From Lucifuga dentata (Eukaryota > Chordata > Actinopteri > Ophidiiformes > Bythitidae), in NCBI GenBank assembly GCA_014773175.1, contig VXCM01000213.1, positions 176,232 through 240,231 on the forward strand: 64,000 bases of DNA. Reading direction: 5' to 3'. Under the pieces are notes generated by a model that was not told the origin of the DNA, did no database searches, and saw only the letters and a list, made by a program, of their open reading frames with translations. Positions 1 through 13,100 of this stretch are shown in pieces; within the stretch, counting starts at the first letter, position 1; every line of letters begins with the position of its first letter. The position numbers and the translations under genes were made by a program.

Positions 1-34
1 GAGGTGGTTGACGTCATCGAAAAGAGCGAGAGCG
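1..34 (+). CDS. SH3PXD2A: SH3PXD2A exon (middle of SH3-1), cut by window start
   Basis: Reads [11 protein letters not shown] in frame 1 and ends with one base of a split glycine codon. A consensus donor GTGAGT follows at 35. The residues form the n-Src-loop side of the first SH3 domain and join directly to GWWFV in the next exon. Confidence 0.9.
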
Positions 35-3000
35 GTGAGTAATCAAAACAAATACAGTACAAAAACATGTTGAACATGAATACACAGCAAGCATTCTCAT
101 GCATGGTTGTATCCTGTCAACAAAACACCCAAACACAACAAATACATGCATTTAATGCATCAGTACATAATTCCTTCCTTTTCTGCTGTCTCAAACATTA
201 GACTCTACTCCTGTTTTCCCTATCTCAGCCCTCTGCCCTTCTTCTTTGTCCACAGCTTGCTAGCTGTTACTTAGCCCCATCTGGAGGCTCAGTTTGGCTT
301 GCAGTCAGCCCTGTTTTTCCTAGTGTTGGTTTAGGCTGAGGGCCAGAATGTTGCCTCTAGCAGGAGGAATGTCTTCCAGAGTCATATTAATTATTCCACC
401 TCACTTTAATGGAAAACCAGGAAGACATGCTGGATTTACAAATACCAGCTGCAGAGAATCCTTAGTCAGCGGTTTAACCTCTGAAGAGGCTCACAGACTG
501 GGTCAAGATTGTATTTTAGGGCATATGACATTCATTTTAACAGCACTGAATATTCAGTGGGTCAGTAGGATGCTGACATAAAGTACAACTCCATATGACA
601 TTGCATATGATTCATCCTGAAACTTACATCTTTGACGTTTTGGGACATAAAGGTGTGTTCTGAAAACAGTGTGTGGATTTCAAGACCTTTAAACATCAGT
701 AAATCTCTTTATATTGAATATTTGAAGATTTGAGCGCCAACTCTTTGGTCTTGTGGTGATTAATGTCCATGTACAAACATGTAATTATATGTCATTAATC
801 CCTAATTTAAGCAGCTATACTCACGAGCATCTGCCCAAATCCCTTTTATATTAAAGGGGATTTGTCATAAGAATCACAAGAGTGACCGGGAAGGGAGAGG
901 CCCAGCAACAGGGTCTGACGTCCAGCTTTAATGGTGTGCTGAGACAGTAAAACAGTAATGGGACTCACTTTCATGTGGGGTGTGAGTCAAACCCTGTGCC
1001 ACCCTGGCCTTAAAGAGGAGAGTCAACAGAGTTGGGTTGCTTTGAAGTCTCACGTGTCCTGCCTTTAGGTTCATGTATTTGTTTTCATTCCCTAGTCCAG
1101 TAGGATTTCAACCCAATGGGGAGCCACAGCAAGGCGGATATTCCAACACCTTGAAGTCCTTTTACCAGGGGCCTTAAACAAGAGGTTTCCTCCAGGATAT
1201 GCGTGAACTTGCACTGCACAGTTCCGTGCTTTTAAACCAGAGGCCCCTTCACGTTTGTATTCACCTGACCACTGTGCAAAGTTATGGTTGTTGATTTTAC
1301 TGTTGTGATGATCTATGTAGAATGTGAAACACTTTGAAGGTCTCATTGCAGATTTATTACTTTCGGCTTTCAGTGTTATTAGTTCGGTTTCCATGTTATT
1401 AGTTCTTAATATTATTCTGTTCTCTGAAGCAGGTCGTATTTTGCTGCCCTCGGTTCAGATCATTCATCTTTGCTTTGGCTGAGCTTGAGATGAGTTTCTA
1501 GAAAGCAAAACAGCAGACTGAAGTTAAAAATGACTTCTTAAAACACATCCTAAGGGTGTCTGACAGTTTTATTATCCACTCATGGACACTTTCACAGAGA
1601 CCCGAAGTAAACACAATTCTTGTACGTCTTACAATTGGCTTTTTCCAGCAGCATAGTTAGTATTTAACTGAAATCTCAACACCTCCTGCATTGGAAGTAG
1701 GTTAAAGCTGCTCCATTTGGCTGGTTGACATCACTGCATTTCCCTTTGCCAATACTAACAAGCCCAGGTGCGTGCTAAGAAGATTTCAAAACGCGTTTGT
1801 TTAGCATCCATTCCCTAACAGGTTAAGTGCTAGCTCTTTAATGCTTTCTGACAGAGTGATCCGTCAGTTACAGTGCTAAGCAGTAAACATGTTGAACTAA
1901 AGGTGCTAAAAGTTGCCTACTACATTTCTACTGGCAAAATAGTTGTGTAGAATTGTAATTTTTCTTTAAAGCCATGGTGCATATTTAAGCCAACTTACCA
2001 TTAAGAGTTTCTGCAGGCATGAGTGGAAAATCTCTTTATATGGAGAATTTTGTATCATAATGAGATTGGTTTTGCATAAAATTTGTTACATTAAGGGGTG
2101 GAAGTTTGAGAATGTAATAATGTCAGATCTGGAAAAGGAATACTCTAAGCACCATATTATTTTTGTCATTCACTGTATGTGATCAATAGAAGATGTTTCT
2201 CCTGTCCCATAGATTATGTCTGCATCTGTTGTGCAGTTTCTGAGTTTTTCTTACCTTGGATTAGATAATATATGCCTTTGACGGGGCAGTGAATCTAGGT
2301 CAGAGCTATAAGCAAGCTCAGCTTTCTCCACTTTTCCAGCCTGCTGTCCCAAGCCAAGGCAGTATTTTCCGTTGCACTGATTTGATGGTACTATTTTTTT
2401 TTTTTTTTTTTTTTTGCTCTAGTGGCCTTTTTTCAGTTGGTACAGTACTGCAGTTTTATGACACTGTAGTTTTATACTGAATGTTTTAGTTTGTTTGTGT
2501 ACCAGTGACTGAGCTGATGTTCCATTTATTATTGACAGTCAGAATGTCGCTCCAAGTCGTTTATTGAAGTTTATTTGATATTCATTAATTTTGTCCTCAC
2601 ATCCTGCATGATTGCAACTATTTTATTTGTCTATTTTCCGAGAGTTTGCCAGGGGGAGATGCTGGCTCAGAAGAACAGAGCAGTGCAGGGAGAAACTCGA
2701 AAAGAAAATGGAAAAAGCCATTTCCTGCCAAAGTCAGTGGTTCATAGAGGTTGGTTTATTACAATGGCTTAATGGATCCTCCAGGATGCCTCCTCAGTTT
2801 ACACTGTATTGGAGACATGTTAACCAAAGCTAGCAACCTTGTTGGTCAGTTTCAATGGTTTAAACTTTGGCCTCTTATGGAATAGTATGCTAAGGAAAAG
2901 GCAAAATAATTTCTAATCCTTTGGAAATATTGTAATCCTTACTGGTAGTTTGCCTACACTTCAAAAACAGTGTTAGGCATGTCATTTCCTGTCCGTGGTG

Positions 3001-3887
3001 TAGAAAATCTCCCTCTGTAGACCAATCTGGGTTTAAATTGTTCCCATTATAAGTCTAGATCAACCTCTGTGAATTCTGTTTTGCCAGATAAAGTCAAGGA
3101 ATGTCTGATTGTGTTAGGGAGGCCATTATTCGTTCCTCTGTCTCCCCCAACACTCCCTGGCAACATGATTGTATGCATATTATGTATGCTGCTTCACTCT
3201 GCTTCAATCTGCTTTAATCTTATCTTTTTAAAAAATGCCTTCAAACTTTGCGAGCAGTAATGATTTTAAGCTTGGCAAATCTGAAGCTAAGTAACAGGCA
3301 TATGCTGCAGGTGATGTCTGGCTGCCTGGCAGAAAGCCTGTAGAGGCTGTTAGAGTGAAATCCTGGCAGATGGAGAAAGTCTGGCCCTCAGCGTGGATGT
3401 ACAGGATACCTACTGTACCTTGACATGGAAAATTTTACCCTTACAATAACGTCTCAGATCTCCATCTTTAGGCTTGGAACAAGATGATCTTAGAGAGAGA
3501 GAGAGAGAGAGAGGTTTTGAATAATCCAGGAACTGAGACCACACAGAGAGCACAAACTTCTCCAATTAATTCCCATGAATTACATTTTAAAGTGATTTGT
3601 TGACCCTACAGACATTGTAATCAAGTCAAACAATAATTGTCGAATCCTAGAAATTCCAGATATGATGTCTGTCAGCCAGATTTTTATTTTTTGTAAATCT
3701 GTTTGAGATATTGATGGAGGAATAATCTGTGTAGCTGCTTTAAGAGTACCTGTTTATTAGATCACCTGGAACATGCGTTTTGTGTGTTTGGATGTTTATC
3801 AGGGACAGATTGTAAATCATTGGAAAGACAGCTAACTCATGTACTTTAGATAATGCCGTCAAAAGCTGTGTTGCCCAAATTATTTTG

Positions 3888-3935
<48 letters not shown>

Positions 3936-6900
3936 ATTTGTTGTAAATGAGGCTTCTAGAAAAGGTCAGTGTTGAGCTTGTGTTTCAACCTTGAGATTCT
4001 CATTTTGAGACTCACAGAAACTCCATTCATTCTTTGCATTCAAGCAACCAGCAATGACCATGTTTAAAAATTAAATGAATCCCGGTTTGTTATTTCTGGA
4101 AATTCAAATGTAAGATTCCAGGTGATGCACATAGTGGAGAACAGGAGCAAGAGCAATACATAAAAGCAAGAATAGTGATGCTAGTGCACAGAGATCAGTC
4201 TGTTGACTTGGCCCAGCAAAGCCAACAAGGTGCCTTTCTTACTCAAGAATTGACCATTGAGTTAAACCAGAATTTTAAGGGGTGGGCTTTAAGGTACTCA
4301 AGGATTGCTCTGTCTCCAAATCGGTGGACCTTAGAGAGCACACAAACTGTGGGATCCAGCGTAGTTAAGACCATGAGGGGATCCTTTCAGAAGCTGGGAA
4401 GGAGAGAAGGTTGTTCCTTAGGTCAACATTAGCTCTTGAAAGTTGTTTTGTGCCGTTTTTGCCTCCCCCTCCAACCAGAGCCACCCAAGTAATTGAAACC
4501 CAGTGTTTTATGAAAACTGGAAGTGTGTATATTGGGCTGGATACCTTCCCCCTTGTGCTTTGATACTGGATATACTGTTAATAAATACAGAAGCTGGAAA
4601 TGAATGGGGTTTTCTCCTTCTCTACTCAACAGTGGTGTCGGATGTCTTCAGGACTGCTGAGCCACTGCATTCCTCATCATTTCAGGTCCTGGAAAAAGGC
4701 TCCTCGTGCTGCTGAATCTGTGGTTTTGATATTCATGCTTAATCTGTAGAAAGTCTTTTGTGAATACTGAAACAAATTTCACTCAAAGAAGTTAAAAAAA
4801 AAAGTTATAGAGTTTGAGGTCTATTTGCTTATTTGTAGGAGTGGCAAGTATGGTTAAGCATCAGACTTGATTGATTGTATGGTATATGCTGCTTTTTTGT
4901 TCTATGCTTTATCCAGTCGCTTTAGGAAAAATTCAAAATGGCATGCGTCCAGTTTCTTCTGCAGCTAAGAATCTGTTGTTGATTACACTTAGGAGGCATG
5001 AGTCTTTAACCTGATAGAGTTTCCAGATGGCAGGTACTGTACGAGAGACAAATGCTGCTGTCTCTCTTTCTCTCTGATTCTACGTCTGTCTCTCTGTCCT
5101 TTTAGAGGTAGAATGTAGGGTGAGTGGGACAATGAGGACAGCTCTTTCACTTTGAAGTCTCAGCCAAGCATCAACCTTCCCTGCTTTCTCTTTCCAGAAA
5201 TATCTATCTATATAACATATACACATCCTGCATAATATATTCTCTCTAAGTCTATAATAAAGAAAAAATGTTTATGTTAACATTTTTCTTTATTGTAAAC
5301 TTAAAGGGGATTATATATTATGGTTTTTGCTATTTCCCTAATTTTTATAGTATAATATAGTAGTAGGGAGTATGTGTCGACCATTGTCAATGTTGCAAAA
5401 GTTAAGGTTTACACCTGTAGAAATGCATCCAGTCAGCCAAACCCGTGGGTCCCATGCTTCCCTGAAAGCTTTGTTTTTGATTGGTTTACTTTGGTAACAT
5501 ATTTATGTCAACATGTAATGCATTTGAATTTACCTGCTTGAACACCTGGTTAAACCCACCCACAAAGTGCAATGTTAGCGAGCAAATGTTTTGTGAGCAA
5601 CCTTGCTTCACAGTTAGCTTGACTCAAGTTGACCAATCAGAACAGAGCATGCTTTTTGAGATGGGGCCTTAAAAAGAAGGTACCTACAATGACATGTTTT
5701 CACTCAGTGTCCAGCGGTGCTATAGCATCGGAGAGCACAGGTGGATTTTTTGTGCGTTTTTTTGCACATTAAATAATTGCAATGTCCCTTTAATGGACAG
5801 GGTGAGAGGTCAAGTGTTTGGCCAGCATTGTGTTTTTGCAGTTCATGGATCTTGCCAGTTCAGGCCTGACACAGCTAGCCAATCATAACAGAGCAGGCAT
5901 TTCAGAAGGAGGTTTTAAAGAGACAACACTTAAAATGTTCTGTTTTCACTCAGTAAGAATAGCAGTGCTACAAATGAATTTGTTGAATTTGTCCCATTTA
6001 AATGTTTTACTCACTCCTTACTGATCTGGCTGTCTGCTTTTCATGCTGTTTGAAGTAGACTGACATCATTTTCTTCTTTTTAAAATAATTGGAATCACGT
6101 AGGTATTTAACTCAATAAAACCAGCAGGCTATACCACAACTTGCCTTCTGCACCACTCAAAGCATGCAATTTTCCACAGTCTCTTTTTCATGCAAACCAT
6201 TTGTTTTTTCCTTTGATGCTGTGACATTTGAAGTTGATTTTTGTGATTTTGTCATTTTCCTATGGTGTGATGGTGTTTTATGAGATCTCAGCAGAGGGCT
6301 GTGGGTTCAGCTATTGTCTTACTTAACCTCTGAGGGTCAAATACTAACCTCAAACATTTGAAAAGTTTTTGTTTTTCTCACAATGCTAACTAAGGATTTT
6401 TAATCTTAATATTGGTTAATGATTAGGAAAGTGTATTGCCAGCAAGCATTTCTCCAAGTATTCAATGATCCGTCTTTTCCTGACGTGAAAGCTGAGAGAG
6501 ATGTGAGAGACAGGTTATGAAGGAAACTGATCCTGCTGTGTTAAAACATACAGCCGCTAATCGGAGTACAGACACTGATTACATACTGCACATAGTCAGA
6601 AATAAGGTTATTTACCTTTGTTCCTCCCACATATTTACAGATAACCCCTTTTGTGTCTCCATTTGTGTCTTGTCTTTGTGATGTTACATAAAATGTTTTA
6701 TATCCAACATCAAATATTTTCAAACCTCAGTAGCACAAGGCTGACCCTTGCTAAATCTCACTGAAGTCCAGTGAATATTAGAAAAATCAGAAAAATATGT
6801 AGTCGGGATGATTTCATGGAAACTGAATGCATTATCCGATTCTGCAAAATTGCTGTCTTGGCAACAAAAACTGTAAGAACCTCATTTTAAGGTCTGATCT

Positions 6901-7110
6901 GGGCCATCGTAACGAATGTATAACTGATAACAATGTCAGATATCAAGGAGTTTACGTTAGAAGTTATGAATCACCATTCCCGCCCTGAAAAATATTCCAG
7001 GAGAGTTATTGCAACATATGGCAGAACATGTAACAGTAACAGGTGGGTTTCATATTAACCACCGTGGATACTTTTAAAGGGGACATAGAGTACATTATGC
7101 TTTTTGGAGT

Positions 7111-7148
<38 letters not shown>

Positions 7149-10100
7149 CTATATATATATATATCTATATCTATATAGATATATAGACATATAGATATAG
7201 ATATATGTATATATATGTATATATGTATATATATGTATATATATATATATCTATATATCTATATATCTATATATCTATATATATATATATATGTAACATT
7301 GTCAAAGTTGCAAGACATATAGACAAGCATCCATTGTTTTGATCAGTCCTTCTGTAACACATTTACGTCAACATGTAAACACGTGAATTTATCGACATGC
7401 ACGTCTGGTTAGACACACACACACGCCAAGTATGAGGCTAGCGAGTGAGCATTTGCCAGCACAGCAATGTTTCACATTGTCAGCTATGAATAATCATATA
7501 CAATGAAAGCAACTCTATCATTTAGAAGTTTATTTATTGCATGTCATCTCTCAGATATAATCCTACAACAGCCAGGAAATCAGCACTTGTGTAATAGGTG
7601 TGTGTTTTTAAAAGTAGTTTTATTGCCTCTTTTGAGGTTCCGTGAACTCAGCCTAATCATCTACCATATGGGAGAACTGTTGAAAAATACACAAAGGCAC
7701 TGCAAGCCATCAATAACAGCATATATTTACTCAGACCCCTTAAAGTGAAAGTGTGTCTTTGCCATGTAGTTAGACTATTTCACTTTTGCTGGGAATCTGG
7801 GAATATCAACATTACCAAATAATTACCCGTTACTATGAAACTGACTGAGACAGAGACTTTATTCCAAATCAAATCCCTGCGAGATCAATTTAACTTAAAA
7901 TTGAACTGAAAGCATTGACGTCTTTGGGTGTTGGTTTATATCTCCGAGGGCTTTCTGTCTTGTATGCCATGTTGTATGCCAGGAGTGAAATTTGCCAGAT
8001 TCTCTCTGATTTTACAGAATAAATTCACTCCCATAAAGTAAAGACAACATAATGGTGAGATAAATATATTTGACAGTGGTGAAACCCAATAATTAAATTT
8101 TTTCTCCTATAGAGTTTTTAATTGCAGCCTGTCTAATGGTGACTGAAATATAAGTACATAATTATGTTTACATGCTATAATTTGGACTCATTTTATTCAA
8201 GATCCAATAAAGTATTTATTAACAAATCATTATTCTTTATACGTATTACAGATGCACATTCTGTGCATTTAATCCACCCTAAAACACAACATTTCTATAG
8301 AGAGATGTATCAAGGAGGTTTGGACCAGCTGTGAAGTGTGATGGAACATTCATTCTCTTTATGGGTTGTCCACACAGCTGTCAGCCATATTATATTCCCG
8401 TTACCACAACAAATAGTGTATGTGTGTCATACCACATATAGGATGATTTGTGTGCCAGTTTTGTCACGTTGGTCTCTTGCTGAGAATTGGTCTCACTAAT
8501 GAGGGGCGACTTTCATGGCAGTTGAGCAGTGCTGAGTTTGGCACTTCAGTATGTGGCTATTATTAAATCCAAAAGCTAGATCCAAGTACAATGGAGAAAT
8601 ATGTCATTACACATAAAAGTCCTGCATTCAAAACACTACTAAGGTCAAATTAAACATGTTTAGCAGCAGAATTTGCTCATTGTAGGAAACGACTCCTTTC
8701 AGATTGTTAGATTGTTTAATATACCATGATAATGAAATGAATATGTTTGCAAAGGAAGGAAAAAAGGAAAGATGTCATGAAATAACAAAGGGAAGGCAAG
8801 GAAGGATGAGGAAAAAAGGAAGCAGTGAAGGAAAGAAAAAAGGATGGATAGAATTAAGCTTTGGAAGTTTAGCATTGTGTTTCTCTGTCAGTTTTTGGAG
8901 ATTTTCATGCTTTTAGATCCTTTAAAAATAGGAAGGAGGGAAATAAGATAATATTAGAGATATTTTATGATTACATTTAATGTAAAACCTGAATCTGAAA
9001 AGTAGCAAAAATGCAATATTTCCTGATGAAATAAATGGGAGTTAAAGTACAAAATTTCCCAAAATGTAAATACTCAAGTAAAGTGCAAGATCCTACGTAC
9101 TTGCATTGTAAATTTACTTTGTTACTTTCCAACTCTGCTTATTTGTAGCCAGTATTTTGCTGTAACATACTCTACATTGACCCTCTTTTATCGTAAACAA
9201 TCACATTACTCCTTTCACTTTGTTTCACAGGTTTTTAGAAATGAAATGTGTCTGTGTTGCGTATGTGCACTCCCTAAGTGAGCCATTTGTCATAAAGCAG
9301 CTGTCAGAGCGATGCTGTCATCCCCAAAGGAAGCCAGTCAAATCAGCTGCAACATTGCAAATGGGTGTTTTGGCCACTTACATCAGCAGAGTCCTGCTTC
9401 TGACAGCATGACTGATGCTGATGAAATGCAGGTTTAATAAAACCTCAGCACGAGTTGATCTGTAGCCAGGCTGTGTTTTCCCTCTGATATTCCCTCTGTT
9501 ATTGGATCTGAGCAAATTTGGATCGCAAAACAATTAAATATATATTTGCTTGGGTTCATTTGTAGCTCATTGGATTGATGAAACACATACAATTAATGCA
9601 TTAGAGAATATAAGCCATAGTAGAAGAAGATGATGTATGCATGGTTACATCAGCAGGCATCATAATCATGCATTCATAGTGACCGTCATTTATCAATGAC
9701 GGTCTGTAGAAATGGTGTCTGTAGAAAGGCATCCGGTAAGACAAATCCATAGGTCCTGAACTGCCATTAAAGCTTCGTTTTTGATTGGCCTAGCTGCTGG
9801 CCAATCAAACAAAGATCAGAACAATGGTGGCTTTTAAGAAGGAGGGAGCTTAAAGAGACGGTGCCTAAAACGATGCCTAAGACGGTGCCTAATGCCTGTT
9901 TTCACTCAGCATGCACAGTGGTGCTGTAGTAAGGGAGAGTAGTGGATCAGTCAAAATAAAGCCCTAAATGAATATAAGAACATGGAACTCTGTATAATAT
10001 GTCCTTTTTAAGCTTTTGTTTGTCTTCCTGTGTGAAGCTCTGCATGACATTTTTGATAAACTACATAGAGATCATGATTGTCTGTTAAACATTACATGCA

Positions 10101-13100
10101 TTTATCAGTGTTTATTTTCAAACATGAGAAACCAAATGAAATCTGGTTGAAAAATTTAAAAATCAGCATGGAAATTGAATTACAAAAATTGCATGTGCAG
10201 CAGCAATCCTCAGAAGTTTGCCTGTTCATTTTATCTAACTTAGAATATCAGCCAAATACTTAGCAGCTTATTTAAGTATTCTCTCCATTTTTCCACACTT
10301 TCTTTTAATGAAGGTATACTCTGAGCTATATGTGGCATGAGATGACTTTATTTGCATTGAACTATGATAAAATGTCCTCTTGAAGAAGGAAATACAGCAA
10401 TTTTTGGATTCCTGAGGCCATAAAATTGTCATGACAATCAGTATAAACGGCTTTGTTCCTTTTAAAAGTTATTATTTTCTGTTTTAAACAAAAACTAGGA
10501 GGCTTATTAACTATTTCTTACTTACTCATTTACTTACTCATTTCTCAATTTTTGAATACACTTTGTTCCTCTGAGATGCTTTGTACAAAGTCATTGCTAG
10601 TCTTTAAACCCAATAACCTCAGTTTGCTCTGTTTTGACATCTTGATGATTTTTTTGCTCCACAGGTTGGTGGTTTGTTAGTACTGCAGAAGAGCAAGGTT
10701 GGGTCCCTGCTACCTATCTTAACTCCCACAGTGGAACCCGGGATGACTTGGAGTTGGGTGCCTCTAAAGCCGGGGAAGGTAAGACACTGGAAACCCTCCC
10801 TCCCTCCCCTGCCCACACACATTCTCACACACACTTAAACACTTAAACACACACACACATCTCCATCCTCAATCTTCAATCTCTGACAAAATGAGGCAAA
10901 CTCACTTTAAGACCCACTTCGCTGCTGCTGTCCAACGCTAACGCCTGACATCTGACCAGTGTGAACAACGCTCTCTGTCTGTCTGCCATCGTAAGCACGC
11001 ATGAACAGAGTACAGATTCAGGTTTGGGTAAATAGGCAAGAGGAGTGTGAAGACAGACCAGACCACAACCGCGTTCTGAAGCGATGCGAATGCACAGTAA
11101 TGCACTGTGGAGCAAAGATGCAAAGCAAGGCTACGATATGACCTCCTTGGACTGAGCTCGTGAAAGAGGTGTGTGTTTTAGATAAATTTATGGTTAGCAT
11201 TACTTAAAGCAAGCTCTGACATGAATTATGCCATTTTATGCAATGTCTGCTTATCAGATGAGTTACAGCACAGTAGACAGCTACTAATGTTGAGTCAGAA
11301 CGGAATCCAAAACCCTGATAGGGAACACACCTATGTAGGTCATGGATTATCACGCTGACATGTGAAGCTAAAGAAGCATCCAGTCATGCAATCATCTTGA
11401 TTTCCCTCATGTGGCCCCGTCAGACACGGCTATCAGTTCATTTTAGAGCAACTCCAGTCATCACATTCTTTGAGCATTTTCAACATCGCTGCAGAAAACA
11501 TTAGAATTCTCATCGGCAATGCTCAATTAGTGTTGCACAATCAAATTACTCGTGACAGGAGAAGTCCAGCTATAGCTTTTGCAGGTAACTACAGTTTGCA
11601 TGTTAGCACCTATACTGCATTGTGTGAGAGAAAACCCAACAAACTGGAGGTACAGAAATCATTAAGTTCCATGTTACACTTCCAAGCGATCATCAAGATT
11701 TTCCAGCATTCTAGCCAAAACATCTTTTTCTGTACAATTTGTATTCTCTGTAACAATGAGACCCTGGATCCCCTTGGTGCTGTATATCTTATGACTCAAT
11801 GATGGAGGGAGAGACAATACATCAGGTTTCACAATATACTGAAATGGCTTTTTTGGACATTTTTGACCTTATTAAGAGAAGATTTCAACATGTATGCAGA
11901 CCACAAATGCATTCTCACACTCATACATAAACACAGACAAACCTACAGTACCTAACTGCAATCTACCATATACTGTATAGCCATAGATTCCTGCCAGGAA
12001 CGATTTTCTGTCAGTGTCATTAAACATCTAGTCAGTCATGGTAATGGCATTAAAAAAAACTCATAAAACAAGTCTTTGTCAGTCCAATGGTCTCCAGCAA
12101 TCTGTGCCACCTCATTGTCACAGAAAGCGGGATGTGTTTCCGAAAAACTGGATCTGGAATTCATCATATGTCTCTGGAAAGGCCAAGACAGAGAGATGTT
12201 GAAAGCTTAAGCAGCATGCAATGTCTAATGTAAAATGAAGCATAATTATGATAAAAGTGTATGCATATCCTTCTCCTCCTCCTATTGGGGGTTATATTTC
12301 ATAGAAAAACAAAAGCATTGCTAAAAATCCATAGATTTTCTAACAGTTTTGACAATGAGACACCTGTTTACAATTAATTTTACTTCACTTTTTCCAACTT
12401 ATCTCTCAGATCTTGCCTAGTATTTCCTCAATATTCTAAATCAAGGAGAGCATTAAGCTCTTCCGATTAAAAGCATTAGTGCTGGCGTGTGACAGAAATC
12501 ATTCCCATCTCCTGCATTTTCCCTAACAAAAGATGAACGGAATTATGCGTCTTCTGAGATGCACAACTCCACCCAGCAGCGCTCTCAGCTGCTCCATTAA
12601 TTGGATGGCATTCCCGAAACAGCAATATGCGTCCCAGATGCTCAAACACGACAGGATAGGAAAACCATCCTAACAACATTCTAATTACAAGCCACGGAGA
12701 AGATGTCTTGGTTTAACACTTCCTCTGTAACCTTCACTCACTCATCCATTCATCCATGCATCCACCCTTACTGTCCTGTTTTGCTTTGTGGTCTACTTCT
12801 CATGTCTTCCATGTAGCTAATAATATGTTTAGATCCATGTTGTGTGTCTGTGTGTAACATTTGTGCTTGCTCTCCATGTTTCCCATGTTGTTTGTGTGTT
12901 TGTGTTGTTATTGTCTGGTCACCATGTGTGGCTATCAGTTACTAAGCGACATAAGGCACATCTGAAGAGGCTGGACCGGAGATGGACGTTGGGGGGCGTC
13001 ATCAGCAGGCAGCAGAGCCGAGGTGAACTGAGACAGATGCTGCATCACCTCCCTCCCTCACCTCCTTTTGTTATTCTCCTCATCCCATCCTCACCTTACC

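Larger units (their letters stand above)
35..10664 (+). other. Long SH3PXD2A intron with F2 elements and microsatellites
   Basis: A 10.6-kb intron bounded by GTGAGT and a TTTTTTGCTCCACAG acceptor, within SH3-1. I see no exon of either gene in it. It holds (GA)n at 3492-3513, (TCA)16 at 3888-3935, an AT-rich hairpin at 5256-5294, F2 element copies (5301-5793 with a partial copy after it, 7074-7500, about 9700-10012) and a large (AC)n/(AT)n tract at 7111-7292. The open frames on both strands are short and unrelated to anything I recognise. Confidence 0.8.

Noticed and set aside
3888..3935. CRISPR-like regular repeat
   Set aside because: A simple trinucleotide microsatellite without spacers, in a vertebrate nuclear genome.
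4175..4432. 85-codon plus-strand frame
   Set aside because: No motif, no splice context, and no homologue that I recognise.
10876..11200. Three overlapping minus-strand frames
   Set aside because: They overlap in different frames over the same DNA, show no motif, and lie in an intron.
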